DNA of 10,665 bases from Candidatus Omnitrophota bacterium. Lineage in GTDB: Bacteria; Omnitrophota; Koll11; VGKN01. Below, in pieces: positions 1 through 6,987 of the stretch (positions are counted from its first letter, which is position 1; the number at the start of each line of letters is the position of its first letter). The notes beneath the pieces were generated by a model, which saw nothing but the letters and a program-made list of their open reading frames with translations, did no database searches and was not told the origin of the DNA. The stretch spans positions 1 through 10,665 of the forward strand of contig VGKN01000031.1 of assembly GCA_016867055.1 (NCBI GenBank), in the 5' to 3' direction. Made by a program: the position numbers and the translations under genes.

Positions 1-2
1 GC

Positions 3-86
3 GCAAAAGAAATTTTAAAGAAAGCGATGGAGAACTTCAATATCAAATTTCAAAGCCCCAATGGCAAGCACAAACATAAAGCGTAA
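3..86 (+). CDS. possible C-terminal tail of an upstream gene
   Basis: The frame beginning at base 3 is open from the left edge to a TAA at 84-86 and encodes 27 residues, starting AKEILKKAMENF. The first dozen residues could be the end of a helical protein. The rest is lysine/histidine-rich and lies in repeat-like spacer sequence. The other two forward frames close at 16-18 and 77-79, so each is also a possible gene end. Nothing allows the parent protein to be named, and the whole stretch may be non-coding. Confidence 0.25.
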   Translation, partial: AKEILKKAMENFNIKFQSPNGKHKHKA

Positions 87-89
87 AGC
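63..89 (+). repeat. degenerate heptamer repeat before the nitroreductase gene
   Basis: Four short units run head to tail: GGCAAGC (63-69), ACAAAC (70-75), ATAAAGC (76-82) and GTAAAGC (83-89). Another AAAG follows, then the ATG at 95. The last two full units differ at two positions. A/T-rich sequence with CAAATTTCAAAG lies further upstream. This is the first of several period-7 spacers in the window. Confidence 0.5.
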
Positions 90-94
90 AAAGA

Positions 95-598
95 ATGAAA
101 GAGATATTAGACCTTATAAAAACCAGACGAAGTATAAGGCGTTATTCTGAAAAAACAATCTCCAATGGAACAATAGAAGATATACTTGAGGCAGGAAGAT
201 GGGCGCCTTCTGGTTTAAACAACCAGCCATGGAGGTTTGTTATAATAAAAGATAAAGAAAAAAAGCAAATATTAGCGGGTTTTACTAAGTATAGTAAGAC
301 AATTGAAAATGCAAAGGTTGCCATATGTGTATTTCTGGTTAAGAATTCTTCATATCATAGGGAGAAGGATATTTTGGGGATAGGTGCCTGCATACAGAAT
401 ATGTTACTATATGCTCAGTCTCTTGGCGTAGGCTCCTGTTGGATGGGAGAGATATTAAATAAAAAGGATGAGGTTAGGGAATTTTTAGAGCTTTCAGACC
501 AATACGAGCTTATGGCAGTTATAACGCTTGGCTATGCTTCAGAAAGCCCTAAATCTTCAAGGAAAACGCTAAGCGAGCTTATTCTTAAAAAGACTTAA
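95..598 (+). CDS. nitroreductase family FMN-dependent oxidoreductase
   Basis: This 167-residue protein is a compact member of the nitroreductase superfamily. These are FMN-binding, usually homodimeric cytoplasmic enzymes that use NAD(P)H to reduce nitro compounds, quinones or other acceptors. The N-terminal FMN-phosphate motif RRSIRRY is at residues 11-17, followed by the signature APSGLNNQPWRF at 37-48. The glycine-rich GIGACIQNMLLYAQSLGVGS at 95-114 and the closing ITLGYASESP at 143-152 are also typical. It is shorter than classical NfsB-type enzymes (about 217 residues), as is common in anaerobe and archaeal members. The start has only a weak purine-rich stretch (AAAG) upstream, but it places the RRSIR motif at the usual distance from the N-terminus. 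The substrate cannot be predicted. It is separated from the sensor kinase by 21 bases and may share its transcript. Confidence 0.9.
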   Translation: MKEILDLIKTRRSIRRYSEKTISNGTIEDILEAGRWAPSGLNNQPWRFVIIKDKEKKQILAGFTKYSKTIENAKVAICVFLVKNSSYHREKDILGIGACIQNMLLYAQSLGVGSCWMGEILNKKDEVREFLELSDQYELMAVITLGYASESPKSSRKTLSELILKKT

Positions 599-619
599 AA
601 ATTTATAGGTAATGCTAAC

Positions 620-2572
620 ATGGTTAGTTTAAGGGAGATTTTTAGAGATTTTTTTGTCCAAAACTTAGACGTGGTTTTTCTGATTTACGGGTTGAGCTTC
701 GTAATTATGGGCATATCTATCCTCGCCCAGCCGCGCCGCGAGAGTATTTATAAATTATCAAATATTATCTGGATATTGGCATATTTTGGGATAATCCACG
801 GGATAAACGAGTGGTTACATATGGTTAGTATAATCCAGATTAACGAAGAATACACTAGCCGCACGTCTTATTTGTTGGAAATAATGCAGTTTGCCCTCCT
901 TACCATATCGTATATTTTCTTATTTGAGTTCGGACGCAGACTCGTACTTCTAAGTCTTAATAAAAAAATTTTTGGAAAATGGATTACAGTGTTTCTATGT
1001 GCTTGCACCATAACAGCCGCCTTTACATATAAACAGAACTGGAATATTTGGCCCGGTTATTTTATTGGGTTTCCGGGCGGGGTATTGTCTGCGTTTGGTT
1101 TTATTAAGTATTATTATAGCAACAAAGTGGTCTTAAAAAAAATCAATCTCAATTCCTATTTTTTAATAGCAGCAGTTTCAATATGTATTTACGGTATGTT
1201 AAGGGGCATAGTTGTCCCAATGGGAGATTTTTTCCCAGCAGCAGTTATTAATACTAACTCTTTTTTAGATAAATTTGGCATTCCGGTGCAGGTGCCTTGC
1301 GCTGTTTGTGCTATTTTTTTGGCATGGGCTGTCTGGAACATACTTGGCATATTCAACTGGGAAATCAAGCAAAGTTTAAAGACAAGCCTGGAAGAGGTTA
1401 GTTCGGCGAAGGCTAACCTAGATAGTATTATTAACTCCATAACAGACAGCCTGATTATTATAACCGTGGATGGAAAGATAAAGAGGGCTAATCCCGCAAC
1501 CACAGCATTATTAGGTTATAAAGAAGAAAAACTTATTGATAAGCCAATTTCCACCGTCTTTATGACGGAAGGCTCGATGTTTAGCAATGAGAGACTTATA
1601 GAGCTGATCGAGAAAGGAACCTTAAGAAGCTATGAAATGGTTTGTAAAACGGAAAGCGACAATTTAATCCCTGTTATTTTTTCAGCCTCTCGGGTGATAG
1701 GTAATGATGGAAAGATTGAAGGAATCGTTGTGATAATAAAGGATATAACCGAACGTAAGCGCACAGAAGAAGCGCTAAAGAACGCCTATGAACAACTCAA
1801 GCTTTACCAGTCACATCTTGTTGAAGTAGAGAAGTTAGAAACAGTAGGAATTTTAGCAAGCGGAGTCGCCCATGAGGTAAAAAATCCACTGGCGATTATA
1901 CTTCAGGGTATAGAATATCTTTCTAAAACGATACCCCAGGACGAGAAGAACATCTCATTGGCGTTAAGGTCTGTAAATGATGCTATTTTAAGGGCGGATA
2001 GGGTGATTAAGGGATTATTAGATTTTTCTGCTATGTCAGAGATAAATATATCGCAGGAAGATGTAAATCTAGTTATTGAGAATTCCCTCCTCCTTGTAAA
2101 AAATTATATTACACGCCACAAGATTGAAGTGATAATGAATCTCAGGAAAGATATCCCACCCGTCAACTTAGATAAAAATAAAGTTGAGCAGGTACTGGTG
2201 AATCTTTTTATGAATGCTATTGATGCTATGCCGGACGGAGGAATATTGAATATAAGGACATATGTTAAGGAATTAACTGAAATAAAAGATGGCGCAGGCA
2301 AGAGAAGAGAGGATATCTTCAGGCTTGGAGAAAAAGCGGTAATTGCCGAAATTGAAGATTCTGGCCAGGGCATTCCGGAAAGCACTTTAAAAAAGATATT
2401 CGATCCATTTTTTACCACAAAGCGCGATAAAGGGGGAACAGGCTTAGGGCTATCTATAGCGAGGAATATAATGGATATGCACAAAGGAAAGATAAAAATT
2501 GAAAATAGGAAAGAGGCTAAGGGGACAAAAGCCACTTTAATATTTAAAATAAAAACAGAAAAGGGGGCATAG
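620..2572 (+). CDS. membrane PAS sensor histidine kinase
   Basis: This 650-residue hybrid-free histidine kinase should sit in the cytoplasmic membrane and pass phosphate to a receiver, most simply the one encoded next door. Residues about 13-246 form an integral membrane sensor with about seven hydrophobic segments (near 13-36, 47-64, 86-104, 119-136, 146-165, 179-199 and 221-246). A short coiled linker at about 248-270 leads to a PAS domain (about 265-380, ending in the usual DITERKR), then a second coiled linker. The HisKA dimerisation domain has its H-box at GVAHEVKNP, making His418 the predicted phosphorylation site. The HATPase_c domain has N-box Asn528/Asn532, the G1 box EDSGQGIP (579-586), the F-box FDPFF (594-598) and the G2 box GGTGLGL (605-611). 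All catalytic boxes look intact. The membrane part contains HGINEWLHM (60-68), a motif I associate with an unnamed sensor module in many environmental kinases. The signal is unknown. Confidence 0.93.
   Translation: MVSLREIFRDFFVQNLDVVFLIYGLSFVIMGISILAQPRRESIYKLSNIIWILAYFGIIHGINEWLHMVSIIQINEEYTSRTSYLLEIMQFALLTISYIFLFEFGRRLVLLSLNKKIFGKWITVFLCACTITAAFTYKQNWNIWPGYFIGFPGGVLSAFGFIKYYYSNKVVLKKINLNSYFLIAAVSICIYGMLRGIVVPMGDFFPAAVINTNSFLDKFGIPVQVPCAVCAIFLAWAVWNILGIFNWEIKQSLKTSLEEVSSAKANLDSIINSITDSLIIITVDGKIKRANPATTALLGYKEEKLIDKPISTVFMTEGSMFSNERLIELIEKGTLRSYEMVCKTESDNLIPVIFSASRVIGNDGKIEGIVVIIKDITERKRTEEALKNAYEQLKLYQSHLVEVEKLETVGILASGVAHEVKNPLAIILQGIEYLSKTIPQDEKNISLALRSVNDAILRADRVIKGLLDFSAMSEINISQEDVNLVIENSLLLVKNYITRHKIEVIMNLRKDIPPVNLDKNKVEQVLVNLFMNAIDAMPDGGILNIRTYVKELTEIKDGAGKRREDIFRLGEKAVIAEIEDSGQGIPESTLKKIFDPFFTTKRDKGGTGLGLSIARNIMDMHKGKIKIENRKEAKGTKATLIFKIKTEKGA
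2561..2567 (+). promoter_or_regulatory. ribosome-binding site of the receiver gene inside the kinase 3' end
   Basis: AAGGGGG lies five bases before the receiver ATG and overlaps the last kinase codons. It is G-only rather than the classical AGGAGG. A near-identical AAGGGGGCA precedes the four-cysteine gene at 7670-7678. It supports the abutting stop/start arrangement at 2570-2575 as genuine translational coupling. Confidence 0.6.
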
Positions 2573-2947
2573 ATGAAGAAGAAAAAAATACTTATTATTG
2601 ATGACGAGGTAGACCTGACGCAAATGATAAAATTAAACTTAGAAGCAACAGGCAAATACGACGTATCTATAGAAAATAAGGGTTCGCGCGCTATCGCTGC
2701 CATCAGGACGTTTAAGCCGGATATGGTATTTCTGGATATTGTAATGCCTGACGCGGATGGCGCAAACGTCATCCAGCAGATAAATGAAGAAGAGGATCTT
2801 AAGAATATCCCGGTAGTATTTTTAACTGCTTTGGTAAAGAAAGAAGAAACAAGAGAAGACTCTATAAAGACCATAAGCAGCCATACCTTTCTCGCCAAAC
2901 CCGTAAGCACAAGGGAACTTATTGACTGTATCGAGAAAAATACCTGA
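2573..2947 (+). CDS. stand-alone response regulator receiver protein
   Basis: This 124-residue protein is a single CheY-like receiver domain without any DNA-binding or enzymatic output domain. The acidic metal-binding pair is Asp10/Asp11, the phospho-acceptor is Asp55 in MVFLDIVMPD, the switch Thr is Thr85 in VVFLTAL, and the conserved Lys is Lys109 in LAKP. Its ATG directly follows the kinase TAG stop with no bases between, so the two are cotranscribed and probably translationally coupled. The simplest reading is that it accepts phosphate from His418 of the kinase and acts by protein-protein contact or as a relay to an output protein encoded elsewhere. A new promoter begins shortly after its stop codon, so this operon probably ends here, although I see no clear terminator hairpin. 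Confidence 0.93.
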   Translation: MKKKKILIIDDEVDLTQMIKLNLEATGKYDVSIENKGSRAIAAIRTFKPDMVFLDIVMPDADGANVIQQINEEEDLKNIPVVFLTALVKKEETREDSIKTISSHTFLAKPVSTRELIDCIEKNT

Positions 2948-2960
2948 TAGCCGGATTACC

Positions 2961-2988
2961 TTGACTTTTTATATATTTTTGATATAAT
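2961..2988 (+). promoter_or_regulatory. sigma70-like promoter for htpX
   Basis: TTGACT (2961-2966) and TATAAT (2983-2988) are separated by 16 bases. T2980-G2981 plus one base before the -10 gives an extended -10 (TGATATAAT). The interval is A/T-rich. Transcription would start near 2995, just upstream of the ribosome-binding site. This is the clearest promoter in the window and is well placed to drive htpX and perhaps nagA, glmS and genes beyond. The call rests on consensus match only. Confidence 0.72.
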
Positions 2989-2996
2989 TAAAAATC

Positions 2997-3004
2997 GGGA
3001 GGTG
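2997..3004 (+). promoter_or_regulatory. Shine-Dalgarno site of htpX
   Basis: GGGAGGTG ends nine bases before the ATG at 3014, close to an ideal anti-SD match. It fixes the htpX start. It implies a short 5' leader of about 20 bases from the promoter just upstream, leaving little room for a riboswitch. Confidence 0.75.
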
Positions 3005-3013
3005 TAATTTAAA

Positions 3014-3883
3014 ATGATAAGTTTTTTGAATAATTTTAAGATAATGATACTCTTGACCGTTCTTACCCTTCTTCTTATGTTCATAGGAAGGCTTATAGGC
3101 GGTATGCAGGGTATGTTTACTGCCTTTATCTTTGCCATAATTATGAACTTTGCTACCTACTGGTTCTCAGACAAGATAGTGCTTATGATGTATGGCGCAA
3201 AACCAGTAAGTGAACCTGAGGCACCGGAGCTTTTCAGAACAGTCCGATCGCTTACCGAAAAGGCAGAGCTTCCAATGCCAAGGGTATATATAATTCCCGT
3301 AAGGACGCCAAATGCCTTTGCTACGGGGAGGAATCCTTCTCATGCAGCAGTTGCAGTGACGCAGGGAATTTTACAAATGCTTGATGGAGAGGAATTAGAA
3401 GGAGTTTTAGCCCATGAGATAGCCCATGTGCGAAATAGAGACATTTTACTCGCCACAATAGTTGCCACAATAGCAGGTGTTATATCAATGGTAGCCAATA
3501 TGGCGCGCTGGGCAGCAATGTTTGGAGGAATCTCGGGAAGAGACAGAGAGGGAAGGGGTTCAAATATTTTGGGCGAACTCTTCCTTATAATAGTAGCGCC
3601 AATAGCCGCTCTTTTAATCCAGCTTGCCATATCGCGCTCCTGTGAATATCGGGCAGATGAATCAGGGGGAAGGATATGTGGCAGGCCCCTTTCTTTGGCG
3701 AGCGCCCTTGAGAAGCTTCACCTTGGCGCAAGGCGTATTCCAATGGAGGCAAATCCTGCAACCGCCCATATGTTCATAGTAAATCCCCTTACCGGAGGAG
3801 GAATACTAAATCTTTTCAGCACTCACCCACCTATTGAAAAAAGGATAGAGCGGCTTAAGGAATTGGCAAAAGAGATAGCGTAG
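3014..3883 (+). CDS. htpX: M48 family zinc metalloprotease HtpX
   Basis: HtpX is a cytoplasmic-membrane zinc protease that degrades misfolded or damaged membrane proteins alongside FtsH. The protein is 289 residues, close to the usual 280-295. Two N-terminal hydrophobic segments (about 8-29 and 33-53) precede the protease domain. The zinc motif is HEIAH at 134-138, with His134 and His138 as ligands and Glu135 as catalyst. The third ligand is Glu211 in [10 protein letters not shown]. Further hydrophobic stretches lie at about 147-163 and 187-206. The C-terminal [14 protein letters not shown] (268-281) is typical of the family. A strong promoter and a good Shine-Dalgarno precede it. nagA follows after only 18 bases. 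Its heat- or envelope-stress role elsewhere is known, but I see no stress-sigma promoter here, only a sigma70-like one. Confidence 0.95.
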   Translation: MISFLNNFKIMILLTVLTLLLMFIGRLIGGMQGMFTAFIFAIIMNFATYWFSDKIVLMMYGAKPVSEPEAPELFRTVRSLTEKAELPMPRVYIIPVRTPNAFATGRNPSHAAVAVTQGILQMLDGEELEGVLAHEIAHVRNRDILLATIVATIAGVISMVANMARWAAMFGGISGRDREGRGSNILGELFLIIVAPIAALLIQLAISRSCEYRADESGGRICGRPLSLASALEKLHLGARRIPMEANPATAHMFIVNPLTGGGILNLFSTHPPIEKRIERLKELAKEIA

Positions 3884-3901
3884 TATCCAGTTTAACCCTT
3901 C

Positions 3902-5020
3902 ATGCACCGCATCCTTTTAAAAGGCGATGTTCTATCCCCAGAGGGAATACTATATAACCATTTTCTTTTTTGTGAAAATGGGGTTATAGAAGAGATATCT
4001 TCAAAATACCCAAGAGCCAAAAAGAAGGCCAAATTTTTTGACACAAAGAAATTTTTTATCCTGCCAGGTTTTATTGATTTACACCTACACGGAGACCCCA
4101 TTTTATCCGCCAAATATTTTTCAAGATTCGGCACAACCGTTTTTTTATCCACGCTACCCTCTATTAGGAAGGATTCTTTAATTAAGAGGATAAACGCTAT
4201 TAAAAATTTAAGCCTGGAAAACAAACTTCCTTCAAGGATTTTAGGAATTCACTTAGAGGGTCCTTATATAAATAGGAAGATGGCTGGAGCGCAAAATAAG
4301 AGATTTATAAAGGAGATAGATTTAAAAGAGGTAAAGCTTCTTATTAAAAAATCAGAGGGTCTTATAAGGATTGTAAGCCTTGCTCCGGAATTAGATAATT
4401 CGAGCGCTCTTATAAGATTGCTCGTTAAAAATAATATAGTACCCGCATTTGCCCATACAGACGCAACCCTCAAACAGTCTATCAGGGCGATTAACCAAGG
4501 GATGATATTTTCAACCCATACATTTAATCGGATGGGAATTTTACATCATAGGGCTCCAGGGGTTTTAGGCGCAGTTTTGTCAGACGATAGGGTGTTTTGC
4601 GAGATAATCCTTGACGGTTTACATATAAACCCAGTTTTGTTTAAGATTTTGTTAAGATGTAAGGGTGTGGACAAGATTATCCTTTCAACAGATTCTATAA
4701 GGTTTGAAGATTCTATAAGGGCAAGTCAAAAAAGAGACCTTGCGAGGTGCGGGGTTTACCGATTGGAGAATGGTGAAATTGCAGGAAGCAATCTCACTAT
4801 GATTGAAGCGATAACAAATGCTATCAAATATGGAAATTTATCCTTGAAAGATGCAGTTTCGCTTGCTACAATAAATCCGGCGAGACTGCTTGGCATAGAT
4901 AACAAAAAAGGCTCCCTAGAGACAGGAAAAGATGCCGATATGGTAATCGCAGATAAAGATTTAAATGTAGTTATGACAATATGCGAGGGGAGGATAACAT
5001 ACATGAGAAATGACAAATAA
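3902..5020 (+). CDS. nagA: N-acetylglucosamine-6-phosphate deacetylase
   Basis: NagA hydrolyses GlcNAc-6-phosphate to glucosamine-6-phosphate and acetate in the cytoplasm. The 372-residue protein has the amidohydrolase (TIM-barrel) pattern: HLH at 61-63 after PGFIDL, the metal-binding Glu119 in HLEGPY, His185 in AHTDA, His206 in STHTFNRM and the catalytic Asp264 in STDS. The C-terminal part has NPARLLGI (325-332) and KGSLETGKDADMVI (336-349), as expected for the family. The ATG has no visible Shine-Dalgarno but lies 18 bases after htpX, so it may be reached by coupled translation. The last codons (MRNDK) are written in sequence resembling the A-rich spacer repeat that follows, so the repeat may have shaped the C-terminus. 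With glmS next and no nagB, a role in recycling wall amino sugars is likely. Confidence 0.93.
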   Translation: MHRILLKGDVLSPEGILYNHFLFCENGVIEEISSKYPRAKKKAKFFDTKKFFILPGFIDLHLHGDPILSAKYFSRFGTTVFLSTLPSIRKDSLIKRINAIKNLSLENKLPSRILGIHLEGPYINRKMAGAQNKRFIKEIDLKEVKLLIKKSEGLIRIVSLAPELDNSSALIRLLVKNNIVPAFAHTDATLKQSIRAINQGMIFSTHTFNRMGILHHRAPGVLGAVLSDDRVFCEIILDGLHINPVLFKILLRCKGVDKIILSTDSIRFEDSIRASQKRDLARCGVYRLENGEIAGSNLTMIEAITNAIKYGNLSLKDAVSLATINPARLLGIDNKKGSLETGKDADMVIADKDLNVVMTICEGRITYMRNDK

Positions 5021-5027
5021 CAAAACT

Positions 5028-5068
5028 CAAAATTCAAAAATTGGGTTTATTTTGTCATTTGAATTTTG
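5028..5068 (+). repeat. 11-bp inverted repeat in the nagA-glmS spacer
   Basis: CAAAATTCAAA (5028-5038) is matched exactly in inverse orientation by TTTGAATTTTG (5058-5068), with a 19-base loop. The surrounding spacer reads as loose variants of ACAAA, TCAAA and ATGACAAAT on one side and their complements on the other. The stem is nearly all A-T and is not followed by a clean T-run, so it is a weak terminator candidate. It looks more like a member of the repeat family seen in the other spacers. Confidence 0.6.
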
Positions 5069-5086
5069 TTGTTCGGATTTATTAAC

Positions 5087-6916
5087 ATGTGCGGTATAGT
5101 TGGTTATATAGGCAAAAGAGATGCGGTTCCAATTCTGGTGGAAGGCTTAAGACGCCTGGAATACAGGGGCTATGATTCCTCAGGTATTGGTGTGGTATTT
5201 AATGGCAGTGTCCATTTAAGAAAAAGAGCAGGTAAGATCCTATCAATTATTGAGGAATTGAAGAATGCACCGCTACCAACAAGCAAATTAGGTATTGCCC
5301 ATGTTAGGTGGGCAACGCATGGCGAGCCAAACCGGATAAATGCCCATCCGCATATTGACTGCTCAAACAAAATCCTCGTTGTTCACAACGGCATAATTGA
5401 GAATTATCAGAGGTTAAAGGCGTCCCTGATGAAAAGAGGGCATATCTTTAAATCTGAGACCGATACAGAGGTTATAGCCCACTTGATAGAGGAGAATTTA
5501 AGGGGGAATCTTGAAGAGGCCGTTAGAAAGACGATGAAGCTTCTTGAGGGTGCATATGCTATTGGTGTTGTAAGTTGCGATGAGCCGGGCAAACTTATTG
5601 GCGCAAGGAATAATTGTCCCCTTGTAGTAGGCATAGGTAAAAATGAGAATTTTATAGCCTCAGATATTCCGGCAATTCTTCAATATACCAGAACTATTAT
5701 ACACATTGAAGATAAGGAAGTAGTTTCGCTTACCGATAAGGACATCAGGATATCGCATATATCAGGTAAAAGAATTGATAGACAACCCGAACATGTAAAT
5801 TTTGATATAAGCGCTGCTGAAAAGGCAGGCTTTAGCCATTTTATGCTAAAGGAGATTTATGAACAACCCACTGTTATCTCGCGGATTATCTCCTTAAGAA
5901 TTTCAAAGAAAGGTGATATTGTGTTGGAGGGTCTAAACCTATCCGATAGAGCACTTAAAAAAATAGATAACATAATTATAGTTGCCTGTGGCACTGCATA
6001 TCATGCCGGGATTATAGGGAAATATCTCATTGAGGATTTTGCAAGGCTTCCTGTCTGGGTAGACCTTTCAAGCGAATTTAGATATAGAAAGCCCGTTGTA
6101 AAGGAGAATACCCTGATTATAGCCATAAGCCAATCAGGAGAGACTGCAGATACGCTTGCTGCGGTAAGGGAGGCAAAACAAAGGGGGGCTAAGGTAGTCT
6201 CTATTTGCAATGTAGTGGGCTCTTCCTTAACAAGGATATCTGATGGCGTTATTTATACCTATGCAGGTCCTGAGATAGGGGTTGCTTCTACAAAGGCATA
6301 TACCGCACAACTTATGATGCTTTATTTAATCAGCATATACCTTGGAAGACTAAGAGGGGAAATTTCTCTCAAGGAAAAGAAGAGATCCGTGGCAGCGCTT
6401 AAGAAGATACCCCACCAGTTAGAGCACATACTTAAAAATAAAGGAAATATTATTAAAGCAGCAAACAGGCATCTTAATTTTGGATGCTTTCTATATCTGG
6501 GGAGGAACATTAACTTCCCCACCGCCTTAGAGGGCGCCCTTAAATTGAAGGAAATTTCCTATATTCCAGCAGAGGGTTATGCCGCTGGAGAGATGAAGCA
6601 CGGTCCTATTGCGCTTATAGATGAGTATAGGGCGGTAGTGTGCATAGCGATTAATTCAAGGATATATGAGAAGATGCTCTCAAATATTGAGGAGATACGC
6701 GCTAGAAAAGGCAAGGTCTTAGCAGTTGCAACTGAAGGGAACGATGCTATAAAAAGCCATGCGAATGAGGTGATATATATACCCAGAATTGACGAGACCT
6801 TCTCTCCGCTTCTGGCAATCTTACCACTACAATTATTTGCTTATTATATAGCTGTGGGGAGAAACTGTGATGTAGACCAACCCAGAAACCTCGCAAAAAG
6901 TGTAACCGTAGAATAA
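5087..6916 (+). CDS. glmS: glutamine--fructose-6-phosphate aminotransferase (isomerising)
   Basis: GlmS makes glucosamine-6-phosphate from fructose-6-phosphate and glutamine, the first committed step to UDP-GlcNAc, peptidoglycan and lipid A. I place the start at 5087 because the mature enzyme needs Cys2 as N-terminal nucleophile (MCGIVGYIG). An in-frame TTG at 5066 would bury it. From there the protein is 609 residues, the same length as E. coli GlmS. The Ntn glutaminase domain shows Arg74/Trp75 in HVRWATHG, Asn101-Gly102 in HNGIIEN and Asp126 in SETDTE. The first SIS domain has CGTAYHAG (301-308) and SQSGETADT (348-356). The second has the LKEISYIPAEGY region (487-498). The tail ends DQPRNLAKSVTVE, carrying the sugar-binding lysine. 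No Shine-Dalgarno is visible, and the 66-base spacer is too short and too A-T rich for a glmS ribozyme. Confidence 0.96.
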   Translation: MCGIVGYIGKRDAVPILVEGLRRLEYRGYDSSGIGVVFNGSVHLRKRAGKILSIIEELKNAPLPTSKLGIAHVRWATHGEPNRINAHPHIDCSNKILVVHNGIIENYQRLKASLMKRGHIFKSETDTEVIAHLIEENLRGNLEEAVRKTMKLLEGAYAIGVVSCDEPGKLIGARNNCPLVVGIGKNENFIASDIPAILQYTRTIIHIEDKEVVSLTDKDIRISHISGKRIDRQPEHVNFDISAAEKAGFSHFMLKEIYEQPTVISRIISLRISKKGDIVLEGLNLSDRALKKIDNIIIVACGTAYHAGIIGKYLIEDFARLPVWVDLSSEFRYRKPVVKENTLIIAISQSGETADTLAAVREAKQRGAKVVSICNVVGSSLTRISDGVIYTYAGPEIGVASTKAYTAQLMMLYLISIYLGRLRGEISLKEKKRSVAALKKIPHQLEHILKNKGNIIKAANRHLNFGCFLYLGRNINFPTALEGALKLKEISYIPAEGYAAGEMKHGPIALIDEYRAVVCIAINSRIYEKMLSNIEEIRARKGKVLAVATEGNDAIKSHANEVIYIPRIDETFSPLLAILPLQLFAYYIAVGRNCDVDQPRNLAKSVTVE

Positions 6917-6987
6917 GTTACTTGAGTTATAGAGTTCATTGAGTTAAAACCCAAGTAACTCAAGTAACCCAAGCAACTCAATGACTA
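6916..6987 (+). repeat. inverted pair of 9-bp tandem arrays reaching the rsmI start
   Basis: The right arm is a 9-bp tandem array: CAAGTAACT (6952-6960), CAAGTAACC (6961-6969), CAAGCAACT (6970-6978) and the diverged CAATGACTA (6979-6987). The left arm carries the same unit in reverse complement: AGTTACTTG (6916-6924), AGTTATAG (6925-6932) and AGTTCATTG (6933-6941), then AGTT. Two exact inverted matches result: GTTACTTGAGTTA (6917-6929) with TAACTCAAGTAAC (6956-6968), and TCATTGAGTT (6936-6945) with AACTCAATGA (6975-6984). The array starts in the glmS stop codon, and its last unit contains the ATG at 6981. Confidence 0.85.

Noticed and set aside
612..619. ATG at 612 as the start of the sensor kinase
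   Set aside because: It is in a different frame from the kinase. ATG 620 begins the frame that contains all kinase motifs.
2104..2910. Long reverse-strand open frame of 268 codons opposite the kinase and receiver
   Set aside because: It lies opposite two well-supported genes with intact motifs, spans their junction, and its translation shows no recognisable domain. It is a shadow of the codon pattern.
3340..3630. Reverse-strand frames opposite htpX, nagA, glmS and rubrerythrin
   Set aside because: They are all embedded in strongly supported forward genes, show no domains, and lack start signals.
5066..5086. Extended glmS start at TTG 5066
   Set aside because: GlmS needs Cys2 exposed after removal of the initiator Met. 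Starting at 5087 gives MCGIVGYIG and the standard 609-residue length.
5021..5086. glmS ribozyme or glucosamine-6-phosphate riboswitch upstream of glmS
   Set aside because: Only 66 A-T-rich bases separate nagA and glmS, and they are occupied by an inverted repeat. The known ribozyme is longer and structured with G-C-rich helices, which are absent.
6917..6968. The 13-bp inverted repeat after glmS as a rho-independent terminator
   Set aside because: The stem is rich in A-T, the loop is 26 bases, and no T-run follows. The repeat structure better explains it.
6916..6987. CRISPR-like array
   Set aside because: Units are 9 bp and contiguous, with no unique spacers of about 30 bp and no cas genes nearby.
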